64,000 nucleotides of DNA from Hyphomicrobiales bacterium (GTDB lineage: Bacteria > Pseudomonadota > Alphaproteobacteria > Rhizobiales > Rhizobiaceae). The notes under the pieces are model-generated. The model had not been told where the DNA came from. It did not search any database and saw only the letters and a program-made list of their open reading frames with translations. How positions within the stretch are numbered: position 1 is the stretch's first letter; each line of letters begins with the position of its first letter. The stretch covers positions 1-64,000 of the forward strand of contig UCIV01000043.1 of NCBI GenBank assembly GCA_900472575.1, read 5' to 3'. Shown here piece after piece: positions 35,434 to 43,740 of the stretch. A program made the translations under genes and the position numbers.

Positions 35434-36486
35434 TCACGGACCTTCAAGCAGGATATTCATGCGCGGATCATCCGGCGTTGCGCCGGAAAAGTCCTGCGCA
35501 TCGGGACCGCCCGGGTCAATCGAATACCAGAAGCCCTGATCAGGCGTATGGTAGCCTTTCTGTCCGGCATAGACACCAAACCAGGTGTAGCCGGTCCAGA
35601 CATCGGAGTTGGCGGCAAAATATGCCAGAAGGTCTCGCAGTTCCTTATAGCAGGCCTCATTCCTGGCCACCGCGAATTCGCCGAGAAACAACCGCATCCT
35701 GTTGGCGCGCGCCCATTCCGTCGACTCCACCAGAACTGTGGCACCTGATCCAGGATTGCAGGTCTGTTTCTGTCCGGCACTGTAGTCGTCAAGATAACGG
35801 TGAACGTCGATGACCAGATTGTTGCCGGGATCACGGACGAGCGGCCCGAGCGGTTTTCCAAGCGGTTGCCCCGTCCAGGACAGGTCATGGGCGAAACCGT
35901 ATCCATCCAATAGGATCGTGTTGGTCGCGCCGGTTGCGCGAATATCCTTCAGCACCGTATTGTAGGTCGCAGCAAGCTTGATGCCGTCCACATCGTGCGG
36001 CTCATTCATGATGCCGAACATGACGCGGGGATTTGTCTTGAATTTCATAGCGAGCCTGACCCAGAGATCAGAGAAATGGGCCGCCGAGACTTCCTGAGCC
36101 TCGCCTATGATGACCTCGTTCTTCGGTTGCCTTTCGAAATTGAGGTCTCGGCGCATGAAGTTATGCACATCGACGATGACCGTGGCCCCAGCACCCGTCA
36201 GAAAATCAACCTCCCGTTCAAGGGCCGCAAGCACGGTTGGATCGAGATCTCCGCCGAGCCTTGGCTGAATCCATTCCCAGGCGAAAACCAGACGGAAAAC
36301 ACGCATGCCCTTGCCCAGGTAATATTTCATTCCCTCATCGGTCGCCCAGGTAGTGGACTGGGTATAATAACCGTTATTCCCGACGAGATTGACGCCACGC
36401 CCGAATAGGAGGTTCGTCGAAGAAGCGGATGCCGGGAAGCTCAAAAATGCGATGAGGAGACCAAGGAATGCGGCAAACTTCGGCAT
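35434..36486 (-). CDS. Secreted glycoside hydrolase family 5
   Basis: A 350-residue GH5 enzyme with a signal peptide (FAAFLGLLIAFLSFPASAS). The acid/base Glu is in GIMNEPHDVD and the nucleophile Glu in LFLGEFAVARN; the RVFRLVFAWEWIQP, VIVDVHNFMRRD and VIDVHRYLDD segments supply other active-site residues. GH5 enzymes cut beta-1,4-glucans and related polymers (cellulase, mannanase or glucanase). It is convergent with the GT2 gene 50 bases away and could trim or release the polymer. An AAGGA site lies before the ATG at 36486; the upstream frame to 36537 lacks homology. Confidence 0.9.
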   Translation of the reverse strand: MPKFAAFLGLLIAFLSFPASASSTNLLFGRGVNLVGNNGYYTQSTTWATDEGMKYYLGKGMRVFRLVFAWEWIQPRLGGDLDPTVLAALEREVDFLTGAGATVIVDVHNFMRRDLNFERQPKNEVIIGEAQEVSAAHFSDLWVRLAMKFKTNPRVMFGIMNEPHDVDGIKLAATYNTVLKDIRATGATNTILLDGYGFAHDLSWTGQPLGKPLGPLVRDPGNNLVIDVHRYLDDYSAGQKQTCNPGSGATVLVESTEWARANRMRLFLGEFAVARNEACYKELRDLLAYFAANSDVWTGYTWFGVYAGQKGYHTPDQGFWYSIDPGGPDAQDFSGATPDDPRMNILLEGP

Positions 36487-36840
36487 GGAAATCCTTTTCC
36501 CGAAATAACGTGCGTCGTCAGAATTGTCTGGCGTCATCCATCACATCAATATGGGAAAGATGCCGCACGCATTCTCAAAAATCAAAGTCGAACCAAACTT
36601 CCGCTCACATTTCCGATATATACACTACACCAATGGAAACGGCCTCGCGTATTGTCATCATGATCTTCCAGACCCGCAACACAACAATCATTTTATTTTA
36701 CTTGAATTTCATTTCCCAATCGCAGGCCTACACATGCAAGAACTGCCAAACATCTTGGTAGATGGATTCATCATTATTGACTCGATGGCATGCCCGACTA
36801 TTTTCAATGCAGGGAGGCCGGCGAAACAGGATGGGAACTC
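36487..36840. other. AT-rich intergenic stretch
   Basis: No credible gene. The stretch from about 36660 to 36760 is distinctly richer in A and T than its surroundings. It separates the leftward GH5 gene from the rightward KTSC gene and should contain both promoters. Confidence 0.5.
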
Positions 36841-37041
36841 ATGCGTATCCATCTCAGATCAAAGCTTATCGATTCCGTCGAGTATGACGAAATGTCGTTC
36901 CGCATGACGGTATTCATGTCCAACGGGCAGGTTCGCGAGTTTTGCGAGGTTCCCGCCGTTGTCATCGCCGATCTGTGTGAAGCAAGCTCGCCTGGCAACT
37001 ATTACATGCGCGCGATTCGTAATCGATATCCCGCGCCCTGA
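36841..37041 (+). CDS. KTSC domain-containing protein
   Basis: A 66-residue protein made up almost wholly of a KTSC domain: SKLIDSVEYDEMSFRMTVFM, then NGQVREFCEVPAVVIADL, then EASSPGNYYMRAIRNRYP. The domain usually carries a K-T-S-C-like motif near the end; here the corresponding S-P-G-NYY is present. Found alone or fused to lysyl-tRNA synthetases; function unknown, nucleic-acid binding suspected. I prefer the ATG at 36841; 36790 is the upstream alternative. Confidence 0.75.
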   Translation: MRIHLRSKLIDSVEYDEMSFRMTVFMSNGQVREFCEVPAVVIADLCEASSPGNYYMRAIRNRYPAP

Positions 37042-37124
37042 AACCAAGCCGGCATACCAACCGAGACGGGTGGTCGTTGATGGCCTTATCCGGCTGCGGT
37101 GCTGGAACGCTGAGACCACAGCCT

Positions 37125-37856
37125 TCAGTCTAGCCCAGAAAAAGCGAACAGCTCGGACATTCTGAGTTCCAGCTGCCACGGTGTAATTCGCCGCACCAAG
37201 CCCTTCTTCTCCAACGTTTTCATCGCTCGTGTTACGGTCTCCGCTGAAGTTCCGATGTGGTCAGCGATATCATGCCTGGATATTGGTACCGTAAGCACCT
37301 GATTTTCATCGTCGAAATGTTGAGCATGGCCGCAGCAGTCGACGAGAAAAACCGCGAGCCGTCGTGTAACGTCGAGTGCTCCCATAACAACAAGCCGCCG
37401 TTGAGCCAGCCGAATGTCATGACTGGCCTTTAAAAGCAATTTCTGCTGGATACGAGGGCGGCGTGGAAGATACTTCTCCAAATCCTTGATGGGAAATTTA
37501 TACGCTGTGCAATTGGTTACGGCTTCCGCCGAGTTGAAAAAACAGCCATCACGAGGCAAACCGAAGAAGTCACCGGGCCAAAACAACGCCACGCTTTGTC
37601 GAACCCCGTTACGGATCGTATGCCTTCCCTGAACAACTCCCTCATCCAGATAATACAGATGTTTTGCTCGTTCGCCCTGCATGAAAATCGGAGCTGAGTG
37701 AGCCTTTACTGTGAGAAGTTCACCAAGCAGCAGAAGCTCAGTCCTCTCGCTAGGTAGCAGTTCGATAGTCGATCCATTTTGGTCACTCGACTGCCATGGA
37801 TGTTCAGCCCGAAGAGCCAAACTCGGCTGATCGGTTCGCGCGGCACGGAATTTCAT
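37125..37856 (-). CDS. Crp/Fnr family transcriptional regulator
   Basis: A 243-residue Crp/Fnr regulator. A cyclic-nucleotide-binding-like jelly roll occupies residues 45-150 (LLTVKAHSAPIFMQGERAKHLYYLDEG, VALFWPGDFFGL), followed by a long dimer helix and a winged helix-turn-helix with ISRHDIADHIGTSAETVTRAM. The N-terminal Cys pattern of FNR or FixJK-type oxygen sensors is absent, so it does not look like an Fe-S oxygen sensor. It resembles rhizobial FnrN/FixK relatives that sense other signals; the ligand is unknown. It stands alone. Confidence 0.9.
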   Translation of the reverse strand: MKFRAARTDQPSLALRAEHPWQSSDQNGSTIELLPSERTELLLLGELLTVKAHSAPIFMQGERAKHLYYLDEGVVQGRHTIRNGVRQSVALFWPGDFFGLPRDGCFFNSAEAVTNCTAYKFPIKDLEKYLPRRPRIQQKLLLKASHDIRLAQRRLVVMGALDVTRRLAVFLVDCCGHAQHFDDENQVLTVPISRHDIADHIGTSAETVTRAMKTLEKKGLVRRITPWQLELRMSELFAFSGLD

Positions 37857-38027
37857 TTTAACCTAACAGTCTAGGTGGTCGCACAAAAGTCGCTCTCAAA
37901 CTGACTTTTGTCAGTGCGTCGCACCTCTATCGCTGCAAGTTATGACCCGCTCCATCGGCAGATTCTTTGATTAGGAACAAGCGGATGGAATTTTACGCAG
38001 TGCGATAATCATTGCAGGGAGCCATGC

Positions 38028-38180
38028 TTGGAGGATTTCATCGCGCGCAAGAATATCGAGCGCTATAAAAAGCTGCTGGAGGAACGGAGCTGGACCGCTC
38101 TGGAGCGGCAAACGCTTTTAAACCTCATCCAAGAAGAAGAGCATAAGCTGATCAGCAAGGGGTCCGGCCGCGACAAATAA
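38028..38180 (+). CDS. Small conserved rhizobial protein starting at TTG
   Basis: A 50-residue acidic/basic helical protein: LEDFIARKNIERYKKLLEER, then WTALERQTLLNLIQEEEHKL, ending SGRDK. AGGGAG lies six bases before the TTG. I recall similar 50-60-residue proteins with NIxRFKxxL and LLxxEExKL in many Rhizobiales, sometimes linked to response-regulator or stress genes. It is too short for usual gene calling with an ATG: the ATG four bases upstream is out of frame. Single amphipathic helices suggest protein binding. Confidence 0.7.
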   Translation: MEDFIARKNIERYKKLLEERSWTALERQTLLNLIQEEEHKLISKGSGRDK

Positions 38181-38306
38181 ACCGCACCGCCTTTACCGAA
38201 AGTGGCGGTCACCGCGCATCGTTGCACGTAGCTACACGCACGCGCGTGCCTAACCTTATCTTCCTAGGCACTTTGTCATTTTAATAAACACTGATGGAAA
38301 AGTCGC

Positions 38307-38380
38307 TGGAGCGGGTGAAGGGAATCGAACCCTCGTATTCAGCTTGGGAAGCTGCTGCTCTACCATTGAGCTACACCCGC
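38307..38380 (-). tRNA. tRNA-Gly(CCC)
   Basis: On the minus strand the acceptor GCGGGTG pairs with CACCCGC, the D-arm reads AGCTCAATGGTAGAGC, the anticodon loop is TTCCCAA (anticodon CCC), and the T-arm is GAGGGTTCGATTCCCTTC. The terminal CCA is encoded at 38307-38309. It decodes GGG. Confidence 0.95.
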
Positions 38381-38499
38381 TTTCGCCTGCAGGTTTCCAA
38401 CAACGGATCGCGGCTGTCAAGGGCGGTGGGCTGCCTGCGGCATCGGGATTGGTCGGGCAGATACGGTTCGAAACGCCCAACCGGGATCGAGCGTGATGC

Positions 38500-39591
38500 T
38501 CAGCCGCGGAAATGTTTCGACAGTTTCAGACCCTGCGCCTGATAGTTCGAGCCGAGACCAGATCCATAGAGACCTTGCGGAGCTTCCAGCATATGCTCGT
38601 AGACGAGGCGTCCGACGATCTGGCTGTCTTCGAGGATGAAGGGCACCTCGTGGCTGCGGACCTCCAGGACGGCGCGGCTGCCTCGTCCGCCTGCGGCTTC
38701 GTGTCCGAAGCCCGGATCGAAGAAGCCGGCATAATGGACACGGAATTCGCCGACCAGCGGATCGAAAGGGGTCATTTCGGCGGCATAAAGCGGCGGCACA
38801 TGCACGGCCTCGCGGGAGACGAGGATGTAGAACTCATCCGGATCGAGGATCAGCTCGTTGCGGCCGCGGCTGTAGAGCGGCTCCCAGAAATCGAAAACAT
38901 CGTGCTGGGCCTTCTTGTCGACATCGACTACGGCCGTGTGATGCTTGCCACGATAACCGATCAGGCCATTCGCATCACCCTTGAGATCGATCGACAGCGC
39001 GATACCGCCGCCGGACACGTTCGGCGTCGAGGATGCGACCAGCGTTTCGGTCTCGTGCAGATGCAAGAGTTCAGGTTCTGACAGGAGGGCATTGCCGATG
39101 CGGAAGCGGATTTGCGACAGGCGCGAACCCTGTCGGGCTACGATCGGGAAAGTGCGCGGCGAGATTTCGAGATAGAGCGGGCCGCGGTAACCGACCGGGA
39201 TCTTGTCGAATTCCTGCGCATGATCAGTGATGACGCGGGTGAAGATATCGAGACGGCCGGTCGAGGATTTCGGATTTGCCGACGCCGACATATTTGCCGG
39301 CAGATCGAGGCTTTCCATCAGCGGCACGATATAGACGCAGCCGGTTTCCAGAACCGCGCCCTCCGACAGATCGACAACATGCAGCTTCAACCGGTCGAGC
39401 TTATCGGAAACGAGGCTGTTTGGACCTGGCATGAAGGAGGCGCGCACGCGAAATGCCTTGGCACCCAGACGAAGGTCCAAGCTGGCCGGCTGAATCTGAT
39501 CGCGGTCGAGATCCCGTTCGGAGACCAGCCGTCCCGTTTCGAAGAGCGCCGCAATTGCGCGGTCCGCCAGAATTCCCGTGTCGCGAGCCAT
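38500..39591 (-). CDS. dcd: 2'-deoxycytidine 5'-triphosphate deaminase, long form
   Basis: A 363-residue dCTP deaminase-like protein, about twice the length of E. coli Dcd (193 residues), as is usual for the alphaproteobacterial form, which is a tandem of two dUTPase-like folds. Family segments include DQIQPASLDLRLGAKAFRVR, SASANPKSSTGRLDIFTRV, then in the second half VDVDKKAQHDVFDFW and FYILVSREAVHVPPLYAAEM, plus FDPGFGHEAAGGRGSRAV. It makes dUTP from dCTP for thymidylate synthesis. Start at 39591, after a weak GAAAGAAAC. It converges on tRNA-Gly. Confidence 0.9.
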   Translation of the reverse strand: MARDTGILADRAIAALFETGRLVSERDLDRDQIQPASLDLRLGAKAFRVRASFMPGPNSLVSDKLDRLKLHVVDLSEGAVLETGCVYIVPLMESLDLPANMSASANPKSSTGRLDIFTRVITDHAQEFDKIPVGYRGPLYLEISPRTFPIVARQGSRLSQIRFRIGNALLSEPELLHLHETETLVASSTPNVSGGGIALSIDLKGDANGLIGYRGKHHTAVVDVDKKAQHDVFDFWEPLYSRGRNELILDPDEFYILVSREAVHVPPLYAAEMTPFDPLVGEFRVHYAGFFDPGFGHEAAGGRGSRAVLEVRSHEVPFILEDSQIVGRLVYEHMLEAPQGLYGSGLGSNYQAQGLKLSKHFRG

Positions 39592-39674
39592 GATCGTTTC
39601 TTTCAAAATTTGGCGGTGACAAAACCAAATGCAGGGCATTGACGCAAGCGAATGCGAGGCGTAAGCCAGCTTTA

Positions 39675-39727
39675 TCCCGTGGTGATTTGCCGGTCGGCTT
39701 GCAGCCACGTTAAACAAGTGGCTAAAA
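39675..39727 (+). ncRNA. SAM-II riboswitch
   Basis: The conserved SAM-II core is present: CGTGGTGATTTG, then CCGGTCGGCTTGCAGCCACG, then TTAAACAAGTGGCTAAA, matching the H-type pseudoknot class that precedes methionine genes in alphaproteobacteria. It ends about 67 bases before the metZ start. S-adenosylmethionine binding lowers expression of the downstream gene. Confidence 0.92.
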
Positions 39728-39773
39728 AGACCGGGTTGCTAAAACCGGTCTGCTTTCGCGGCCGGTTTTTTTT
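39728..39773 (+). terminator. Switchable terminator/antiterminator of the SAM-II riboswitch
   Basis: Two exclusive hairpins share the same sequence. AGACCGG (39728-39734) can pair with CCGGTCT (39745-39751), or AAAACCGG (39741-39748) can pair with CCGGTTTT (39762-39769), which is followed by a run of T. The second form is an intrinsic terminator. This fits transcriptional control, whereas SAM-II is often thought to work by hiding the ribosome site. Confidence 0.65.
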
Positions 39774-39793
39774 GTTTTGGATTGAGGACTAGC

Positions 39794-40972
39794 ATGACAA
39801 ACAAATGGCGCCCGGCAACTACACTCGTCCACGGCGGTACGCTGCGTTCGCAATATGGCGAAATGTCTGAAGCGATCTATCTCACCCAGGGCTTTGCCTA
39901 CGACAGTTCGGAAGCCGCGGAAGCGCGCTTCAAGGGCGAGACCGAAGGTTACATTTACGCCCGCTACGGCAGCCCGACCAATGACATGTTTGAAAAGCGC
40001 ATGTGTGCGCTGGAAGGTGCGGAAGAAGCCCGCGCCACGGCATCCGGCATGGCCGCCGTTTCCGCCGCCCTGCTCTGCCAGCTGAAGGCCGGCGATCATA
40101 TCGTTGCAGCCCGCGCGCTGTTCGGCTCGTGCCGCTGGGTGGTCGAGACGCTCGCACCGCGCTACGGCATCGAATGCACGCTCATCGACGGCCGCGATCT
40201 CGCCAATTGGGAGAAAGCGATCCAGAAGAATACCAAGGTGTTCTTCCTCGAAAGCCCGACCAACCCGACGCTCGAGATCGTCGACATTGCCGGCGTAGCA
40301 AAGCTTGCCAACCAGATCGGCGCAAAGGTGGTGGTCGACAACGTGTTTGCGACCCCGCTTTTCCAGAAGCCGCTGGAACTCGGCGCCCACATCGTCGTCT
40401 ATTCGGCCACCAAGCATATCGACGGCCAGGGCCGCAGCCTTGCCGGTGTGATCCTCTCAGACAAGGAATGGGTGGACGAGCATCTGCAGGATTATTATCG
40501 CCACACAGGCCCGGCCATGTCGCCGTTTACCGCCTGGACGCTGATCAAGGGACTTGAGACACTACCGATCCGCGTCAAGGCGCAGACGGACAACGCCTCG
40601 AAGATCGCCGACTTCCTGGCAGAGCACAAGCATGTCGCCAAAGTCATCTATCCGGGCCGCAAGGACCATCCGCAGGCCGACATCATCGCCAAGCAGATGA
40701 GCGGCGGATCGACGCTGGTCTGCTTCGAGCTGAAGGGCGGCAAGGAAGCTGCCTTCAAGCTGCAGAACGCGCTGGACGTGGTGACCATCTCCAACAATCT
40801 CGGCGACACCCGCAGCCTGATCACGCATCCAGCAACAACGACGCACAAGAACCTCACCGACGAGGCGCGTGCAGAGCTTGGCATTTCGCCCGGCACCGTG
40901 CGCTTCTCGGCCGGCATCGAGGACGGCGAAGATCTGCTTGAAGATTTTGCCAAGGCTCTGACTTCTATCTGA
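39794..40972 (+). CDS. metZ: O-succinylhomoserine sulfhydrylase
   Basis: A 392-residue PLP enzyme of the Cys/Met-metabolism family. It replaces the succinyl group of O-succinylhomoserine with sulfide to give homocysteine, the direct-sulfhydrylation route to methionine. Landmarks: ARYGSPTNDMFEKRM, the SGMAA segment stacking on PLP, VVVDNVFATPLFQ with the cofactor Asp, and Lys207 in VYSATKHIDGQGR for the Schiff base. The start at 39794 has GAGGA six bases upstream. Expression is controlled by the SAM-II riboswitch. The O-acetyl substrate is the main alternative. Confidence 0.94.
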   Translation: MTNKWRPATTLVHGGTLRSQYGEMSEAIYLTQGFAYDSSEAAEARFKGETEGYIYARYGSPTNDMFEKRMCALEGAEEARATASGMAAVSAALLCQLKAGDHIVAARALFGSCRWVVETLAPRYGIECTLIDGRDLANWEKAIQKNTKVFFLESPTNPTLEIVDIAGVAKLANQIGAKVVVDNVFATPLFQKPLELGAHIVVYSATKHIDGQGRSLAGVILSDKEWVDEHLQDYYRHTGPAMSPFTAWTLIKGLETLPIRVKAQTDNASKIADFLAEHKHVAKVIYPGRKDHPQADIIAKQMSGGSTLVCFELKGGKEAAFKLQNALDVVTISNNLGDTRSLITHPATTTHKNLTDEARAELGISPGTVRFSAGIEDGEDLLEDFAKALTSI

Positions 40973-40989
40973 GGTCTTTTCGGCCCGTC

Positions 40990-41024
40990 GATATGGTGAA
41001 TCCGGTTTTCGGATTCACCATATC
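40990..41024. terminator. 15-bp perfect hairpin after metZ
   Basis: GATATGGTGAATCCG (40990-41004) and CGGATTCACCATATC (41010-41024) are exact reverse complements around a GTTTT loop. No U-run follows, so it may be an RNA-stabilising structure, a protein site or an imperfect terminator. It lies 17 bases past the metZ stop. Confidence 0.7.
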
Positions 41025-41191
41025 AGTTATCCCTAATTCCAAGAACAGATCACAGTTTCTCGCGTAAACCGCGAGTTTTCTTGACGTTCGATGCCGTGTG
41101 TACGATATGCGGGGATGTAGATTCCATGTTCTACGGCGTGGTTGACGTGCAAGAAACGATATCCGGCGCTGTAGTTTTGAGGTATTTGTCC

Positions 41192-41584
41192 ATGTATCGC
41201 GCCCGGACAAGAGACATAGAAGTTGCCGTCGAGCCGTTCTATCTGGAGGAGCAGTCCAGTCCGGAAGAGAGCCGCTATGTCTGGGGCTATCGCATTGTTA
41301 TCGAGAACCACTCGATCCATACGGTAAAGCTGGTTCACCGCTACTGGCATATTACCGACCAGAACGGTCTGGTCGACGAAGTGGACGGGCTTGGCGTCGT
41401 CGGAGAACAGCCGCGCCTGCAGCCGGGCGACAGCTATGAATATTCATCGGGCTGCCCACTGGACACGCCATCCGGCATGATGTTCGGCTATTACGACATG
41501 CAGACGGAAGAAGGCGAGGTCTTCAAGGTCGACATCCCCGCCTTCTCGCTGGATTCACCCGGGCTGAACCGGGTGCTGAATTGA
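41192..41584 (+). CDS. apaG: Co2+/Mg2+ efflux protein ApaG
   Basis: A 130-residue ApaG protein, a single fibronectin-III-like beta domain. Patterns match the family: [68 protein letters not shown] and GMMFGYYDM. The frame is open to 41081, but the ATG at 41192 gives the family's normal start and length and has GAGG before it. Linked to metal resistance and, in other bacteria, to diadenosine tetraphosphate metabolism; molecular role unclear. It converges on hslO with 10 bases between. Confidence 0.92.
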   Translation: MYRARTRDIEVAVEPFYLEEQSSPEESRYVWGYRIVIENHSIHTVKLVHRYWHITDQNGLVDEVDGLGVVGEQPRLQPGDSYEYSSGCPLDTPSGMMFGYYDMQTEEGEVFKVDIPAFSLDSPGLNRVLN

Positions 41585-41594
41585 GCCCTGCGGC

Positions 41595-42584
41595 TCAGGC
41601 CGGAGCGAATTCCGCCAATTCGTAACGATAGGTCGTCGAGCAGAATTCGCAGGTGACGGCGATCTGGCCGTCTTCCTGGCTTGCCTCGATTTCCTCCGCC
41701 GTGAAGCCGGCGAGCACGCCCTTGATCTTCTCGCGCGAACAGCTGCAACGATCGAAGACCGTCTGCGGTTCATAAACCCGCACGCCACGCTCGTGGAACA
41801 GGCGATAGAGAAGCCGTTCGATCGCGACCTGCGGATCGGTCAGCTCGTCAGTGTCGATCGTCTCGACCAGCGAACGGGCTTCATCCCAGGCATCATCGGT
41901 GACGCTGGTATCGCGTTCGTCGCCATCACCGCCGTGGAGATCCGGATGACGCATGCGCTCCGGCGCCTGGGGTAGGAACTGGGCGACCAGACCGCCTGCC
42001 CGCCAATTATGACGCGGCTTGCCGTCCTCATCGCGGTCGAAAAGCTCGGCCACGGCAAGACGGACACGGGTCGGTATCTGTTCCGACTGACGGAAATAGA
42101 CGCCGGCAATCTCTTCCAGAGACGAGCCGTCCATCGGCACGATGCCCTGATAGGGCTGCATGCCCTTGCCCTGATCGATGGTGAAGGCGAGTACGCCCTG
42201 ACCAAGAAGCTCCGGCGGCGAGGTCTTGCCATCCTTGACGGCAGCAGCCAGTGCATCCTCGTCGTAACGGGCATAGGCGCGAAGCGCATCCGGCGTGGAG
42301 AAATCAGCCACGAGAAGATCGACGGGTCCGTCCCCCTTGGTCTGAACTGTGAACTTGCCATCAAATTTCAGCGAAGTACCGAGCAATGCCGTCAGCACTA
42401 GTGCTTCGGCAAGCAGCCTTGCAACCGGCGCCGGATAATCATGGCGACCCAGAATGGTGTTGAGAAGCGGCCCAAGCTGCACCGCACGGCCACGAACATC
42501 CAGGCCCTCGACCTGGAAGGGAACAACCCTGTCGTCTCCGGCAAAGTGGAGGTCCTTCAGTTCCACGGTTGCTTCCGCCATCAT
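41595..42584 (-). CDS. hslO: Redox-regulated chaperone Hsp33
   Basis: A 329-residue Hsp33 (HslO). It is activated under oxidative stress when the four zinc-binding Cys form disulfides. The tetrad is intact: Cys280 and Cys282 in RCSCSREK, Cys312 and Cys315 in TCEFCSTT. The N-terminal domain shows LLGTSLKFDGKFTVQTKGDGPV. Two ATG codons lie side by side at 42584 and 42581 with GGAG upstream; either may be used. It follows argF on the same strand after a 188-base gap that contains a long inverted repeat. Confidence 0.94.
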   Translation of the reverse strand: MMAEATVELKDLHFAGDDRVVPFQVEGLDVRGRAVQLGPLLNTILGRHDYPAPVARLLAEALVLTALLGTSLKFDGKFTVQTKGDGPVDLLVADFSTPDALRAYARYDEDALAAAVKDGKTSPPELLGQGVLAFTIDQGKGMQPYQGIVPMDGSSLEEIAGVYFRQSEQIPTRVRLAVAELFDRDEDGKPRHNWRAGGLVAQFLPQAPERMRHPDLHGGDGDERDTSVTDDAWDEARSLVETIDTDELTDPQVAIERLLYRLFHERGVRVYEPQTVFDRCSCSREKIKGVLAGFTAEEIEASQEDGQIAVTCEFCSTTYRYELAEFAPA

Positions 42585-42617
42585 CTTACTCCTTCACACC
42601 GATCGTCTCGGGCCTTG

Positions 42618-42681
42618 TCCCCGACATTTACACAAACAGGCCGGCAAGCGGAACCGCTGGGCCGCTCGAAAATGTCGGGGA
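42618..42681. repeat. 12-bp inverted repeat between argF and hslO
   Basis: TCCCCGACATTT (42618-42629) matches AAATGTCGGGGA (42670-42681) exactly in reverse complement across 40 bases, which include GCGGAACCGCTGGGCCGC, itself able to fold. In the argD-argF-hslO transcript it would form a stable branched stem, a possible terminator or processing site that separates hslO from the arginine genes. Confidence 0.65.
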
Positions 42682-42772
42682 TGTCTGTTGAAGCGCCGGC
42701 ACTAGGCACGGCGCGTTTGAAAGCCGACAAATGGTGCCGGCTTCAAGCCAATTCAAGAGCCAGAAGACAGGC

Positions 42773-43690
42773 TCAGATCGCGCCGAAGCACCAGGCCAGA
42801 ATGGACTTCTGGGCGTGGAGGCGGTTTTCCGCCTCGTCGAAGACAACCGACTGCGGGCCATCGATCACGGCGTCGGTGACTTCCTCGCCACGATGGGCCG
42901 GCAGGCAGTGCATGAACAGCGCATCGGCCTTGGCCTGCTTCATCAGCGCTTCATTGACCTGGTAGGGCTGGAAGATGTTGTGGCCGCGCGCCTTGTGTTC
43001 CTGGTTCATCGAAACCCAGGTATCGGTGACCACGACATCGGCGCCGGCAACCGCGCGCTCGACATCGTGGGTGAGCATGATCTCGCCGCCGTTGTTGCGC
43101 GCCCAGTTCAAGAACTTGTCATGCGGCTCGGAACCCATAGGGACTGCCATATTCATGCGGTAACCGAAACGGGCCGAACCTTCGACCAGCGAATGCAGCA
43201 CGTTATTGCCGTCGCCGGTCCAGGCAATCGTCTTGCCGGCGACGGGACCGCGATGTTCTTCGAAGGTCATCAGGTCGGCCATGATCTGGCAGGGATGGGT
43301 GTCGTCTGTCAGCGCGTTGATGACCGGCACGGTGGCATGTTCGGCCAGCTCCAGAAGGCGCTTGTGATCGGTGGTGCGGATCATGATCGCGTCGACATAA
43401 CGCGACAGAACCTTGGCGGTGTCGCCGATCGTCTCGGCGCGGCCGAGCTGCATCTCGGTACCCGACAGGAACAGCGTCTCACCGCCAAGCTGACGCATGC
43501 CGACATCGAAGGAAACGCGAGTGCGGGTCGACGGCTTCTCGAAAATCATGGCCAGCATCTTGCCGGCCAGCGGCTTGTCAGCTGTGCCAGCCTTGGTTGC
43601 CTGCTTTCGCACCTTTGCATCATCGAGGATGGAGCGCAGGTCACCCGCCGACACAGCGGAAAGATCGAGAAAATGCTTGGGAGATGCCAT
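42773..43690 (-). CDS. argF: Ornithine carbamoyltransferase
   Basis: A 305-residue ornithine carbamoyltransferase, making citrulline from ornithine and carbamoyl phosphate. The carbamoyl phosphate site is [13 protein letters not shown] with [11 protein letters not shown]; the ornithine site includes DTWVSMNQE and the C-terminal loop [13 protein letters not shown]. Length is normal. It starts 50 bases after argD, consistent with a two-gene arginine operon. Confidence 0.96.
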   Translation of the reverse strand: MASPKHFLDLSAVSAGDLRSILDDAKVRKQATKAGTADKPLAGKMLAMIFEKPSTRTRVSFDVGMRQLGGETLFLSGTEMQLGRAETIGDTAKVLSRYVDAIMIRTTDHKRLLELAEHATVPVINALTDDTHPCQIMADLMTFEEHRGPVAGKTIAWTGDGNNVLHSLVEGSARFGYRMNMAVPMGSEPHDKFLNWARNNGGEIMLTHDVERAVAGADVVVTDTWVSMNQEHKARGHNIFQPYQVNEALMKQAKADALFMHCLPAHRGEEVTDAVIDGPQSVVFDEAENRLHAQKSILAWCFGAI

Positions 43691-43740
43691 TACCTTGTTC
43701 CCTAACGGAGGGAACCGGAAGGCGCCCTCTCTACGTATTC

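Noticed and set aside
36524-36907. A 127-codon plus-strand frame overlapping the KTSC gene
   Set aside because: No family match, overlaps a better-supported frame and lies in AT-rich DNA with no ribosome site.
38307-38380. Integration site of a genomic island at tRNA-Gly
   Set aside because: No integrase gene and no direct repeat of the tRNA 3' end are visible on either side.
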